DNA of 52,270 nucleotides from Saccharofermentans sp. Lineage in GTDB: Bacteria; Bacillota; Clostridia; Saccharofermentanales; Saccharofermentanaceae. Positions 1-9,275 of the stretch are shown here, piece by piece; within the stretch, counting starts at the first letter, position 1; each line of letters starts with the position of its first letter. Position numbers and translations under genes: made by a program. Under the pieces are notes generated by a model. It was not told the origin of the DNA and did not search any database. It was given only the letters and a program-made list of their open reading frames with translations. Location: NCBI GenBank assembly GCA_024403795.1, contig JAKSRD010000014.1, positions 1 to 52,270 on the forward strand, written 5' to 3'.

Positions 1-103
1 TTTTACTACAAAAAAAGTCCCGGAGGACTCCGTTTGGGACTTTCCCGGGACAAAACAACGTTTTTACTACAAAAAAAGTCCCGGAGGACTCCGTTTGGGA
101 CTT
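1..103. repeat. Two identical 42-bp direct repeats, each with a small inverted repeat
   Basis: Positions 1-42 and 62-103 are identical over 42 bp (offset 61). Each copy reads TTTTACTAC, an A7 run, then AGTCCC...GGGACTT, so each could fold into a short hairpin with 7-bp arms. A related sequence lies at 10998-11075, which makes this a dispersed intergenic family. No gene is supported between 104 and 380. The function is unknown; the array may continue to the left of the window. Confidence 0.85.
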
Positions 104-380
104 CTGATCCAAAAATACAAAATCCATGTATGGATCTGTAACGATTTAGTACGATTTCAGGATTTCCTCACGACACCACTTTACCTTGAACCATTTCAAA
201 AATTTCCTCGCGACACACACAAACATAAAGGCTCTGCTCTGCAGTAAATCTCTGTTCGGCTTAAAAGCATCCAAGCGTATTGGTTATGGATACGGCAACG
301 ATTCCTACTTTTTCGTTCTTGTTCGTTATATTTGTATTCCTTCGAATCTAATGCTGATCCCGGGGAAAGTGTAAAGAACC

Positions 381-413
381 TAAAAACGGCGCAAGACTTT
401 CATCCTACGCCGT
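381..413 (-). terminator. Rho-independent terminator of thrS
   Basis: Read on the minus strand, the sequence forms a stem ACGGCG/CGCCGT with a 15-16-nt loop followed directly by a T5 run. It lies 35 bp beyond the thrS stop codon. Confidence 0.65.
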
Positions 414-447
414 CCGCGTAAATTCTGTTTACTTAAATCTCAGAGGA

Positions 448-2271
448 TTACATCTCCTGAGGAAGCTCCAATGTTCTCTCAGCGTTGAGCTTCTTACAAA
501 GATCAACAAATGCATCGAGTGATACACCCTGAAGCTGCTTGTTGGAGCCTCTGACGTTGACGGAGACTGTATTCTCGGCAGCTTCCTTGTCACCTACAAC
601 GAGGATGTAAGGATCCTTCATCTGCTTAAATCTCTTGATCTTGTCTCTCATGTTGACGTCAGTGAGGTCGGACTCGACTCTTACGCCTGCAGCCTTGAGT
701 GCATCGCAAACCTTCTCTGCATACTCGTTGTGCTCAGGTCTGATCGGTACTACTGCAACCTGATAAGGGTTGAGCCAGAACGGGAATGCGCCCTTGAAGT
801 GCTCTGTGATGATACCGATAAAACGCTCGAAAGAACCGAAGATAGCTCTGTGAATAACGATAGGCATCTTCTGAGCGCCGTCCTTGTCGACATATGTGAG
901 CTCGAAGTTGTGAGGGAGCTGGAAGTCGAGCTGAACGGTACCGCACTGCCATTCACGGCCGAGAGCGTCCTTGATCTGAAGGTCGATCTTCGGGCCGTAG
1001 AAAGCACCGTCGCCTTCGTTGATCTCATAGTTGCCGTCGCCGTACTTCTCATCAAGAATTGCCTTGAGTGAAGCTTCTGCAGCGTCCCAGGACTCGAGAT
1101 CACCCATGAAGTCGTCAGGTCTTGTGGAGAACTCGGCACGGTATGTAATACCGAATGTCTTGTAGATCTCATCGGCAATTGCAATAACGTCCTTGATCTC
1201 ATCCTTGATCTGATCGGGTGTTACGAAAGTATGGTCGTCATCCTGACGGAACTCCTGAACTCTGAACAGACCGTTCATCTGTCCTGACTTCTCCTTACGG
1301 TGAAGAACGTCATACTCACTGTAACGGATAGGAAGCTCCTTGTAGGAGTGCATGGTGCGCTTGTAGGACATCATTGCGTTCGGGCAATTCATAGGCTTTG
1401 CTGCCATTGTGTCCTCGGCATCGACAGAATATTCGCCGGAATCGTCGCTCTCGATCGCATCAGTAGCATTAACGCCCTTTGTGATACCCGGAACGATGAA
1501 CATGTTGTTCTGATAATGTGCCCAGTGACCTGAGATGAGCCAGAGCTTCTTATTATTGATGAGAGGTGCAGAGATCTCAGTGTAGTTGTGCTTGAGCTGG
1601 AGCTCTCTGGAGTACTTCATCAATTCCTGATAAAGGATCCAGCCCCTGGGAAGCCAATATGCCATGCCGGGTGCTGTCTCACGGAACATAAAGAGGTCGA
1701 GCTGCGTGCCGATCTTCTTGTGGTCTCTCTCCTGAGCTTCCTTGAGCCAAGCGAGATGAGCCTTGAGTTCATCCTTTGACGGGAACGCGAAAAGATAGAT
1801 CCTCTGAAGCTGATCTCTCTTCTCGTCGCCTCTCCAATAAGCACCGGATACATTCTTGATCTTGAATGCGGTGTTAAAGAGATCCTGTGAATTCTCTACG
1901 TGAGGACCGCGGCAAAGATCCACATAGTCGTCACCTGTGTTGTATGTAGTGATAGTCTCGCCCTCAGGCAAGTCTTCGATAAGTTCCTTCTTGAACTTCT
2001 GATCCTTGAAGAGCTCCAATGCGTCAGCCTTTGAGATCTCCTTGCGTGTCCAAGTTTCTCTGCGCTTGATGATCTCGTGCATCTTGTCTTCAATTGTCTG
2101 GAAGTCTTCCTCGGTTACGGTTCTCGGAAGTACGAAATCATAGTAGCATCCGTCTTCGATCTCCGGTCCGATCGCATACTGTACCTCTGTGCCATAGATC
2201 TCGATAACGGCCTTTGCCATAACGTGTGCGAGAGAGTGGCGGTACACCTTCAACAATTCTTCTTTTTCCAT
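448..2271 (-). CDS. thrS: Threonine--tRNA ligase lacking the TGS domain
   Basis: Class II aminoacyl-tRNA synthetase that charges tRNA-Thr in the cytoplasm. The 607-residue protein begins at the editing domain (YRHSLAHVMAKAV at about residues 10-22; LCRGPHV further on) and continues into the catalytic core (MNCPNAM, with the expected Zn-ligand Cys; FRVQEFRQDDDHTF; GAFYGPKIDLQI) and an anticodon-binding domain. Most bacterial ThrRS are about 635-650 residues and carry an N-terminal TGS domain of about 60 residues; that is absent here. The start is well supported by AGAGGAGGAATCTACAAATG, so the shortness is not a mis-called start. The 5' leader is only about 50 nt and holds a simple hairpin, not a T-box. 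The gene seems to be monocistronic. Confidence 0.97.
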   Translation of the reverse strand: MEKEELLKVYRHSLAHVMAKAVIEIYGTEVQYAIGPEIEDGCYYDFVLPRTVTEEDFQTIEDKMHEIIKRRETWTRKEISKADALELFKDQKFKKELIEDLPEGETITTYNTGDDYVDLCRGPHVENSQDLFNTAFKIKNVSGAYWRGDEKRDQLQRIYLFAFPSKDELKAHLAWLKEAQERDHKKIGTQLDLFMFRETAPGMAYWLPRGWILYQELMKYSRELQLKHNYTEISAPLINNKKLWLISGHWAHYQNNMFIVPGITKGVNATDAIESDDSGEYSVDAEDTMAAKPMNCPNAMMSYKRTMHSYKELPIRYSEYDVLHRKEKSGQMNGLFRVQEFRQDDDHTFVTPDQIKDEIKDVIAIADEIYKTFGITYRAEFSTRPDDFMGDLESWDAAEASLKAILDEKYGDGNYEINEGDGAFYGPKIDLQIKDALGREWQCGTVQLDFQLPHNFELTYVDKDGAQKMPIVIHRAIFGSFERFIGIITEHFKGAFPFWLNPYQVAVVPIRPEHNEYAEKVCDALKAAGVRVESDLTDVNMRDKIKRFKQMKDPYILVVGDKEAAENTVSVNVRGSNKQLQGVSLDAFVDLCKKLNAERTLELPQEM

Positions 2272-2327
2272 TTGTAGATTCCTCCTCTAGAGTTTTATGC
2301 ACAGAACCGCTGTGCAGATATTCGGAA

Positions 2328-2333
2328 ATTATA
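2328..2333 (-). promoter_or_regulatory. Extended -10 promoter of thrS
   Basis: On the minus strand the sequence TGGTATAAT is an extended -10 (TG-n-TATAAT), about 57 bp upstream of the thrS ATG. No good -35 is visible. The leader between it and the start contains the hairpin TGCACAG-CGGTT-CTGTGCA. Confidence 0.65.
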
Positions 2334-2373
2334 CCACAAATTCGAAAAGAAACCCCGACCGATACACGAAGCC

Positions 2374-3009
2374 TTATTCTTCGATCTCGTCCATCGGGCT
2401 CCTGAATCCCAGAGCGTGAAGAGTCGCATCAACATCCCTGTACCATTCACCCGGTTCATCGTAATCCGGCGGCGTATAGGCCTTTACCACAACATAGCAG
2501 TCATCGAGAAGATAGTAGGCATAAAAAACCTTTACATTGCCTTTGTGCGTATCCTCAAAGCCGAAATATACGAGGCTGTCCTCTTCAAAAAGATAATCGG
2601 CTGACGGATCATCGTCGTTTTGTGCTTTCTCGACCTCTTCACGGAATCTCTCAGTGCCGTCTTCGTCGTAAAACTCGATCGTCAACTCGCCATTGGGGTT
2701 CGACGGTCTGAGGTACAGCTTTGCCACTGCCACTTCATTGGGATCGTAATCCGTTACTATGATGCACTTCCCGGACAGATCAACGTCCTCGGTGTTGTAG
2801 AATACGCTGTAGCCGTAATCATTCTGAAGCATCTCGACATACTTCATAAAAGGTTCGTTGTGTTCATCCGGCAAGTCATAACTGATCTTGGCAGTTACAT
2901 ATTCTGATCCGGAATCCGGCTCTTTGCCTTGGCATGCGGTGAACATCCCCAAAGTCATGACGCCGGCAAGCAGTACCGCTGATCCTTTCCGCACTCTGAA
3001 ACTCTCCAT
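2374..3009 (-). CDS. Putative lipoprotein, paralogue of the upstream gene
   Basis: 211-residue secreted protein. The N terminus is basic and followed by a hydrophobic stretch ending in a lipobox (MFTAC, Cys at about residue 26), which predicts lipid anchoring on the outer face of the membrane. The remainder is acidic and without a domain I recognise. Its C-terminal half (CYVVVKAYT...EWYRDVDATLHALGF..PM) matches the neighbouring protein encoded at 3030-3731 in pattern, so the two are tandem paralogues. The ribosome binding site is weak, and the 20-bp gap suggests co-transcription with the upstream gene. Confidence 0.8.
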   Translation of the reverse strand: MESFRVRKGSAVLLAGVMTLGMFTACQGKEPDSGSEYVTAKISYDLPDEHNEPFMKYVEMLQNDYGYSVFYNTEDVDLSGKCIIVTDYDPNEVAVAKLYLRPSNPNGELTIEFYDEDGTERFREEVEKAQNDDDPSADYLFEEDSLVYFGFEDTHKGNVKVFYAYYLLDDCYVVVKAYTPPDYDEPGEWYRDVDATLHALGFRSPMDEIEE

Positions 3010-3029
3010 ATCTTTACGTGCACAGGCCG

Positions 3030-3731
3030 TCAGAGGAAGGCCTTGTATTCAGTGTGAAGCTTCATCGGATTCGGAAGTCCGAGTTCGCTGAAGATCCCGT
3101 CGATCTCTTTATACCATTCGGGTGTCGCATCAAAATCCGTGTGCGTCTGGCAGATAACCTTTATGTAGCATCCGCCGCAATTATAGTAACCGTATGTGAA
3201 CCACTGATCCCGACCGTCGTCAAATCCGGAGCCGGGCTCAAGAACGCTCCAGATAACATAGTTGTCACCCTGTTCATAGCCCAAGTATCTGTCCGTAAAC
3301 TTAAGGACCTGATCGCGGTCACTCTCGAAGCCTGGGGTTCCTTCCTCGTCATAGATCCGGATCCTGAGTTCGCCGATACCGCCGGCTTCGGTATAACAGT
3401 TATATCCTGCCGCAGCCACTGAGACCACCGTCGGATCGTCATTATCGATGACGATCCTTTTCGCGATCTCCAAGTTCTCATTCTCCTCGACAACAGTGAA
3501 TCCGCATTTCTCACAGAGAAGATCCACGACTTCCATATATGACTTACCTGAATCATCAACGGTCGTCTCCGTGGAAGTTGTCTCTTCGGTTGTCTCCGTG
3601 GTGACCTCGGCTGAAGTTGTCGTCGTTGTCGATTCAGACGGATCGGGCTTGTAGCCTGTGCAACCCGTGAGTGAAGTTGAAGCGAACGAAGCAACCAGCA
3701 GTGCTGCCAATACCTTTGATGATCTGTTCAT
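3030..3731 (-). CDS. Putative lipoprotein with Thr/Glu-rich linker
   Basis: 233-residue predicted lipoprotein: hydrophobic signal with lipobox LTGC (Cys at about residue 24), then a low-complexity Ser/Thr/Glu linker at about residues 32-62, then a globular domain ending CYIKVICQTHTDFDATPEWY..IDGIFSELGLPNPM. The linker is typical of surface proteins that hold a domain away from the membrane. The start has an AGAGG ribosome binding site. It is first in a two-gene lipoprotein unit. The ligand is unknown. Confidence 0.82.
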   Translation of the reverse strand: MNRSSKVLAALLVASFASTSLTGCTGYKPDPSESTTTTTSAEVTTETTEETTSTETTVDDSGKSYMEVVDLLCEKCGFTVVEENENLEIAKRIVIDNDDPTVVSVAAAGYNCYTEAGGIGELRIRIYDEEGTPGFESDRDQVLKFTDRYLGYEQGDNYVIWSVLEPGSGFDDGRDQWFTYGYYNCGGCYIKVICQTHTDFDATPEWYKEIDGIFSELGLPNPMKLHTEYKAFL

Positions 3732-3820
3732 GATCGATACCTCTTTTCCCCAAAAACCACAGAAGTTTATCAGAACTCATGCAATGTTTCAATCTGACAA
3801 ACTGAAAATTAAAAAGGTCT

Positions 3821-5161
3821 TCATGCGAAGAAGGTTATCAATCCGTACACAAAGAGGAATATTATGATCGCCGGAACAACAAACTTAAGGTAAGGTCCGA
3901 GCCACTTGGGGACCTTCAGACCTTTGCCGGTATTGGCCTCTGCAATAAAGTTATCGAAGCCCCAGCCGATCGACTTCCAGGAGCAGAACAGCACCATGGT
4001 AAGGGAGCCGAGCGGCAGAAGGATCGTAGAGACGATGAAGTCCCACAGATCAAGCCATGCGGTATCAGGTCCGAACGGATGGAATCGGAATACGCTGTAG
4101 CCCAAAGCCGTAGTGATCGAGAGCGCGAAGATCCCCGCGCCGCACACCAGACAACCCTTGCGTCTTGACCATCCGGTAAGTTCTCTTATACATGCGAGGA
4201 TATTCTCAAAAACTCCCAGCTCTGTCGATAACGCCGCGAAAACCATGAACAGGAAGAACAGCGTTCCCCACACTCTTCCGCCGGTCATGTTACGGAATAC
4301 CGTCGCCATGGTATCAAAGAGGAGTGCCGGACCTGCGCCGGGATTGATATCGTATGTAAAACATGCCGGGAAGATGATAAGTCCGGCTATTATCGCAACC
4401 AGAGTATCAAGGATTATGATGCTTGCGGATTCGCCCATGAGTGCGCGGTCCTTGCCGATGTAGCTTCCGAAGATGGCCATGCATCCGATACCGAGCGAGA
4501 GCGTGAAGAAAGCCTGGTTCATTGCGGCAACGATCGTGTCGCCGGTAAGCTTGGTAAAATCAGGCTTCAGGTAGAAGCTGAGACCTTCTTTTGCTCCGGA
4601 GAGAGTAACGCTCCTTATGGCTAGAACGAACATGAGGACCAGCAGGATAACCATCATGTATTTGGTGATCTTCTCAAGTCCCTTCTGAATGTCGAATACC
4701 AGGATCCCGAATCCGAGTACGACGGCGATCGCAAGATACCCGACATTAACGCCGGGATCGGAGATCATGTTGGCAAATCCGAGGTCGGAGAAATCGCCCG
4801 TCAGGAACTTCACAAAATAGTAGATCATCCATCCGGTTACGACGGTGTAGAATGCCATGAGACAGATGTTCCCGACAAGCGAAGCGTAACCGTGAAGGTG
4901 CCATTTCTGACCCTTCTTCTCAAGCTTCTGATACATGCGCACCGGACTTGCCTGAGCAGCACGGCCCAAAGACAGTTCGATCGTCATCAGAGGCAGACCG
5001 AGAACAACGAGAAAAAACAGATAGATCAGAACGAACGCACCTCCGCCGTTCTGACCGCACATCCAGGGAAATTTCCATACGTTACCGCATCCGATCGCGC
5101 AACCCGCACTCAGAAGAATAAATCCGAGACGACTGCTCAGATGTTCACGCTGCTCCGCCAT
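3821..5161 (-). CDS. Sodium-dependent transporter, NSS (SNF) family
   Basis: 446-residue integral membrane protein of the neurotransmitter:sodium symporter family, which import amino acids or amines with Na+. The family N terminus is clear: SSRLGFILLSAGCAIGCGNV then WKFPWMCGQNGGGAF, the unwound TM1 region that holds the Na+ and substrate sites, followed by LPLMTIELSLGRAAQ. About 11 hydrophobic segments fit the usual bacterial form. The start has GGGAGG at good spacing. The gene is followed downstream by the lipoproteins and preceded by a CDF transporter on the same strand. The substrate cannot be assigned from sequence. Confidence 0.93.
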   Translation of the reverse strand: MAEQREHLSSRLGFILLSAGCAIGCGNVWKFPWMCGQNGGGAFVLIYLFFLVVLGLPLMTIELSLGRAAQASPVRMYQKLEKKGQKWHLHGYASLVGNICLMAFYTVVTGWMIYYFVKFLTGDFSDLGFANMISDPGVNVGYLAIAVVLGFGILVFDIQKGLEKITKYMMVILLVLMFVLAIRSVTLSGAKEGLSFYLKPDFTKLTGDTIVAAMNQAFFTLSLGIGCMAIFGSYIGKDRALMGESASIIILDTLVAIIAGLIIFPACFTYDINPGAGPALLFDTMATVFRNMTGGRVWGTLFFLFMVFAALSTELGVFENILACIRELTGWSRRKGCLVCGAGIFALSITTALGYSVFRFHPFGPDTAWLDLWDFIVSTILLPLGSLTMVLFCSWKSIGWGFDNFIAEANTGKGLKVPKWLGPYLKFVVPAIIIFLFVYGLITFFA

Positions 5162-5244
5162 AAACTGCCTCCCGTATCGATCCGCTTCGCATCATGTCCG
5201 CGAAGCGCCGATAAACCGTTTTATCAATGCTTTATATCAATAAC

Positions 5245-6420
5245 TCATTCCAGAGTCGACGTCATGTCATGATCGATGGTGATCACGAGACACCAGTCGG
5301 GATGAGATCTTTCCACTTCAGACTCAACACGCGTTTCGATATCTTTGCTGCTCTTTGCTATTGAATAAGGAAGTACCATATCGAAAAGGATATTTGTGTG
5401 TGTCACGCCCGGCACCGTTCTGAAATCATGAATGCTGATCGATTTGTTGATACCGCCGACGACTTCCTTTATGTATGCTTTCGCTTCATCCGTGAAAGGG
5501 TCTCCGACTGCGATCGGATCGTAGTGAATTGTCAGAAGGATCCCCATCGTCTTCTGGACATCTTTCTCGATATTGTCTATCTCGTCATGTGCGAGCACGG
5601 GATCGTACTTTGAATCAACTTCGACATGCACGCTCGCGAAAATATTACCCGGACCGTAGTCATGGATTATCAGATCGTGAATGCCTTCCACATGCTCGTA
5701 AGCGATCACCTTATTCTGAAGCGCTTCGACGAGTTCTTTGTCAGGTGACTGGCCGAGGATCGGATCCAGAGTGTCTCTGATGAGGCCGAATCCCGAGATA
5801 ATGATAAACAAAGCAACTGCGACACCCATAAATCCGTCGATGTTGAACTTGAAGAAATACATGACCAGCGAAGCGATAAGGACGGCACCGGTGGAAATAA
5901 CGTCGTTACGGCTGTCCTGCGCCGTGGCGATAAGGGTTTTCGAGCCGATCATCTTACCTGCTTTTGTATTGAAATACATCATATAGAGCTTGAAGAGGAT
6001 CGATGCAACGAGAATGATCATGGCGACGATCGTGATCTCGGTATCGGTGGGGTGAATGATCTTATCGATACCGGACTTAAGAAGCTCGATGCCGATTACC
6101 ATGATGAGGACGGCAACGGCCAGTCCGGCAATATACTCATACCGTCCGTGACCGTAAGGATGATCTTTATCAGCCGGCTTCTCGGAAAGCTTGAAGCCGA
6201 TAAGGGATATTATGCTTGAAGAGGCATCCGAGAGGTTGTTGAATGCATCGGCGGTAATGGCGATGGAACCGGTCAGATAACCTGCAAGGAACTTTCCTCC
6301 GAAGAGTATCAGGTTCAATATTATGCCGAGTACGGACGACAGCTTGCCGTACGCATTACGGACCTTAAAGTCGGAGACATTCTTATAATCTTTGATGAAT
6401 AACTTAGCCCAGAAAATCAT
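5245..6420 (-). CDS. Cation diffusion facilitator (CDF) family metal exporter
   Basis: 391-residue membrane protein that would export divalent metal (Zn2+, Fe2+ or Mn2+) against protons. The motif SIAITADAFNNLSDASSS in TM2 and DHPYGHGRYEYIAGL in the TM3-TM4 region are diagnostic, with the Asp and His residues expected for metal binding. About six TM segments are followed by a cytoplasmic ferredoxin-like C-terminal domain and a further ~80-residue extension. I chose the ATG at 6420 (MIFWAKLF) because GGGAGGAGACATC precedes it; upstream in-frame codons lack a ribosome binding site. The metal is not determinable. Confidence 0.93.
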   Translation of the reverse strand: MIFWAKLFIKDYKNVSDFKVRNAYGKLSSVLGIILNLILFGGKFLAGYLTGSIAITADAFNNLSDASSSIISLIGFKLSEKPADKDHPYGHGRYEYIAGLAVAVLIMVIGIELLKSGIDKIIHPTDTEITIVAMIILVASILFKLYMMYFNTKAGKMIGSKTLIATAQDSRNDVISTGAVLIASLVMYFFKFNIDGFMGVAVALFIIISGFGLIRDTLDPILGQSPDKELVEALQNKVIAYEHVEGIHDLIIHDYGPGNIFASVHVEVDSKYDPVLAHDEIDNIEKDVQKTMGILLTIHYDPIAVGDPFTDEAKAYIKEVVGGINKSISIHDFRTVPGVTHTNILFDMVLPYSIAKSSKDIETRVESEVERSHPDWCLVITIDHDMTSTLE

Positions 6421-6538
6421 GATGTCTCCTCCCGTGAATTGTCTTATCATTGTAACGCACTTGGAACGTTTCTTCACGGAAAGTGCGGAATTATTACGTT
6501 TGCGCCGATCTTGTCGTTCTGATCTGACGTTTTTTGTT

Positions 6539-7429
6539 CTATAACCTCAGCCTGGATCCGCGCGCATTGATCTTGTCAAAGACATATCTGATCGCCACCG
6601 CAAACAGGATAACTGTTGTCATGGTAAAAAGATCTGTCAGCACTCTGCTCCCGGTCAAGCCGAAGTAAGTCCTGACGAGAAACGCACCGGAAACCATTTG
6701 AGCGAAGTACAGTTCGAGCGTCATGCTGCCGAACCTGTCGATAAGGCGTGAACTTCTTTCTGCGACAAGCGCGTTCAGGATCAGGAGTTCACCGATCGCG
6801 ACGGGGATCCCCGTCAGATAGAAGGTTCCGCGGAACGGAACATTAAGCCTGTTAATGTATCCGAATCTGTATATGAGGAGCATGCCCGTCACATACAAGA
6901 GCAATCCGGCAACAATGCCTTGGCGGCGGCTGATCTTTTTGAATCTCACCGCGTATGCGCCAAGGATCATTGACGGTATTCTGAACAGAAAGATTCCGAT
7001 ATCCTGGTCCGGTCGAATGACACCCAGGATCAGATATGTGATCCCTGCCCAGCCGGCCGTCAGCAAAAGAAATGACAGAACGGGGCGTTTCCTGCAGATC
7101 TTCGCGAGCGGAGGCAGGACGAGATACATTATCATGATCGAGGGAATGAACCATAGAAATTGACCGAGAAACCATGCGATGATAAACAGCGGAAATAGTT
7201 TTAACACACGGTTAACGATAAATCTCAGGTAGTCATCGACCGGACGGGATACCAGCGAGAAAGCGGAGATAAAGAAGAACATGTCCACGGCAGGATATGT
7301 CGATGCGATAAGGAATCGCTCTGCCATACCGGGGACCGTGTTGTTTCCGAAGACCGGAATCCAACAGTGGTATAACAGGATCTGCAAAGCCGCAAAAGCT
7401 GCTGCCCACTTCTTCGTCTTATGGCTCAT
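6539..7429 (-). CDS. Acyltransferase-3 family membrane protein
   Basis: 296-residue polytopic protein resembling OafA/YrhL-type acyltransferases that O-acylate cell-surface glycans. Near the N terminus it has LLYHCWIPVFG (the family's His) and PAVDMFFFISAFSLVSR, the typical second TM of the family, followed by about eight more hydrophobic segments. It is shorter than most members (330-380 residues). It overlaps the upstream lipoprotein gene by 11 bp, so translation is probably coupled; it has no ribosome binding site of its own. Confidence 0.85.
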   Translation of the reverse strand: MSHKTKKWAAAFAALQILLYHCWIPVFGNNTVPGMAERFLIASTYPAVDMFFFISAFSLVSRPVDDYLRFIVNRVLKLFPLFIIAWFLGQFLWFIPSIMIMYLVLPPLAKICRKRPVLSFLLLTAGWAGITYLILGVIRPDQDIGIFLFRIPSMILGAYAVRFKKISRRQGIVAGLLLYVTGMLLIYRFGYINRLNVPFRGTFYLTGIPVAIGELLILNALVAERSSRLIDRFGSMTLELYFAQMVSGAFLVRTYFGLTGSRVLTDLFTMTTVILFAVAIRYVFDKINARGSRLRL

Positions 7430-7994
7430 ATTCGGGATTGTCTGCCGTAAAAAGCGTCATGTTCATTCCGTCCAATTCATTTGCCAAAGGCCCGAAATTA
7501 TCAGTAATGGCATCTGCCGTAATTCTTTCTGACATAACCAGGATCACATAGTGATCGGTATATGCGACACTTACGGTCTCGGCTCTGACGCAAAGCCATT
7601 TGCCGGGGTCTGCATTATTGAAGATCTCTTCTGCGAGCGCCTTACCGTCGCCATTCTCAGTACGGATTACCACCAGAGAGTGAGGGGTAATACTCACCAG
7701 CGCATCCGCGGCGACGGCGGAGAGATTGTCGCTAAAGGGTATGAAGGCATAGTATTGTAGATTTTCTTTGGTAAGTGCAACAGTCTCGTACGGGGGTACG
7801 TCAACGTCCGCGCACAGATCTTCAACGATATCTTCAAGAGGAACGGAGGGCATGTAATTCCCGTCTTTTCGAGTATCACAACTAGCAAATGCCAGAACCG
7901 ATAGCACTCCAAGAAGCGCTAGAAAGGTCAGCCCGGATTGAAGGAATCTCATTCTGTTCAACCATGCATAGTTGTGCTTTTTTGAGCGTCTCAT
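7419..7994 (-). CDS. Putative lipoprotein of unknown function (DUF4358-like)
   Basis: 191-residue predicted lipoprotein. After a basic start there is a hydrophobic stretch ending in FASC (Cys at about residue 39). The mature part (AFIPFSDNLSAVAADALVSI...VVIRTENGDGKALAEEI..YVILVMS) resembles small secreted Clostridia proteins of the DUF4358 type, but this is from pattern memory only. The start has AAGGAG at good spacing. It overlaps the acyltransferase gene downstream and follows tspO after a short gap, suggesting one leftward operon dfx-tspO-lipoprotein-acyltransferase. Confidence 0.78.
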   Translation of the reverse strand: MRRSKKHNYAWLNRMRFLQSGLTFLALLGVLSVLAFASCDTRKDGNYMPSVPLEDIVEDLCADVDVPPYETVALTKENLQYYAFIPFSDNLSAVAADALVSITPHSLVVIRTENGDGKALAEEIFNNADPGKWLCVRAETVSVAYTDHYVILVMSERITADAITDNFGPLANELDGMNMTLFTADNPEYEP

Positions 7995-8011
7995 ATTATC
8001 TCCTTAGGAAA

Positions 8012-8554
8012 TCAGCGAGTATATAGAACGTATGCAAAATTCAGGTATATCGCGTAAGTCGTCCATGCAAGGATGATCCCCATAAATACACCGGCGATCT
8101 TGCGGATCCTGTAGAATTTGAACATACAAACGAATGTCATCCACCACATGACGATCAGCCATGCAAGTGAGAGGGTATAACGTGAATAGGTGAAGAAAAG
8201 GATCGGCCAGAAGAAATTCATCATCAACTGAGTGTAATAAAAACTCATTGCGATCCATTTTCTGAGAGGACCCGAAAATCCCGTCAAGACAAAGTAAGCA
8301 GCCAAACCCATCAGCACATACATCACTCCCCAAATGATTGGGAACAACCATCCCGGAGGCGCAAGCGGAGGGCGGACCAATGTCCCGTACACATTCATGT
8401 CATCCATCGTCAGCAATGTCGAGAAACAGCCGACCAGGATCGGGATCATCAACGAGCAGATCAAAGTCAGAACATGCACTCTCGGTTTGCGTTCGGCCTG
8501 ATCAGCATTCATATCGCTGAAGCAGCCGTAATTGCAGACTTTGGAATGATTCAT
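8012..8554 (-). CDS. tspO: TspO/MBR family protein
   Basis: 180-residue five-TM protein of the tryptophan-rich sensory protein/peripheral benzodiazepine receptor family, which binds porphyrins and related ligands. Visible hallmarks are VRPPLAPPGWLFPIIWGVMY in the TM1-TM2 region and the Asn/Trp-rich MMNFFWPILFF segment. The start ATG overlaps the stop of the desulfoferrodoxin gene (ATGA), with GGGAG upstream, so the two are translationally coupled. The pairing with a superoxide reductase fits an oxidative-stress or tetrapyrrole role, which is inference. Confidence 0.9.
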   Translation of the reverse strand: MNHSKVCNYGCFSDMNADQAERKPRVHVLTLICSLMIPILVGCFSTLLTMDDMNVYGTLVRPPLAPPGWLFPIIWGVMYVLMGLAAYFVLTGFSGPLRKWIAMSFYYTQLMMNFFWPILFFTYSRYTLSLAWLIVMWWMTFVCMFKFYRIRKIAGVFMGIILAWTTYAIYLNFAYVLYTR

Positions 8555-9090
8555 TTGTCTGCTCCCTTCTCACTCGTTTTCGAAGGCTTCGAAGACTTCG
8601 AAGAATCATAGCTGACGGAACATTCCGGACAATCGGCGGAATCCATGCCTTCAGCGGATCTCGAGTAATCGGAAACGGCTTCGGAATCCTTAGGAGAAGT
8701 TGAACAATCTGAACATTCCGATGTCCAAAGGCCGTGAATATTGCAGAACGAGTAAACCTGTTCAACACGGTCTTTCTTGCTTATTGCAAAAGTCACAACC
8801 GGAGCATCATCGGGCTTAAGCTCCTTGAACTGGAAGCCCTGCTTTGTACGCAGACATACCCAGTTGATACTGTGCGCGTCCGTCATCGGATGAGGCAATA
8901 CTCCTACACGCACATAAACTTTGTTACCGTCGATCTCATACTCGGGAACATGCTTCTCGACAGCTCCGTCCGTCTTGTTAGGAACAACCTCTGTCATCGC
9001 TTCCCCGCAGCACTCTGTAGGGATGTCTTCTTGTGACAAAACAACTATTAATTTGCCGCAAACCTTGCACTGGTAAAATCTCATTTTCAT
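8551..9090 (-). CDS. dfx: Desulfoferrodoxin (superoxide reductase) with Cys/Ser-rich C-terminal extension
   Basis: 179-residue cytoplasmic enzyme that reduces superoxide to peroxide in anaerobes. Residues 1-35 form a desulforedoxin-type Fe(Cys)4 site (CKVC at 8-11 and CC at 27-28). The catalytic Fe(His)4Cys site is complete: EKHVPEYE (H47), HPMTDAHSINWV (H67, H73) and CNIHGLW (C116, H119). The family normally ends near residue 125; here about 55 further residues are Ser/Asp/Lys-rich with two more CxxC-like pairs (SECSDC, DCPEC). The start has AGGAGG nine bases upstream. It heads the leftward operon and is divergent from an XRE regulator. Confidence 0.95.
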   Translation of the reverse strand: MKMRFYQCKVCGKLIVVLSQEDIPTECCGEAMTEVVPNKTDGAVEKHVPEYEIDGNKVYVRVGVLPHPMTDAHSINWVCLRTKQGFQFKELKPDDAPVVTFAISKKDRVEQVYSFCNIHGLWTSECSDCSTSPKDSEAVSDYSRSAEGMDSADCPECSVSYDSSKSSKPSKTSEKGADK

Positions 9091-9275
9091 TTTAAGAATC
9101 CTCCTTGTTTTGAACTTAAAATTTCTATTGTCGCCACAGCCGCGGTAATGTTATATTTGTTGTGGTCCGACCGCTGTTGTGTACGCTTAAGAGATTACCC
9201 GCTTACGGGGTAAGTTCCACACGCAATGACGAATTACGGAAATTCATCTGTGCAGGTAAACAGGAGGCCGCACTT

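Noticed and set aside
730..1202. Open frames overlapping thrS on both strands
   Set aside because: They are shadows of a highly biased synthetase gene; none has a ribosome binding site and their sequences resemble no family.
2272..2373. T-box riboswitch upstream of thrS
   Set aside because: The gap is only 102 bp with a promoter in the middle; there is no T-box motif and no specifier loop.
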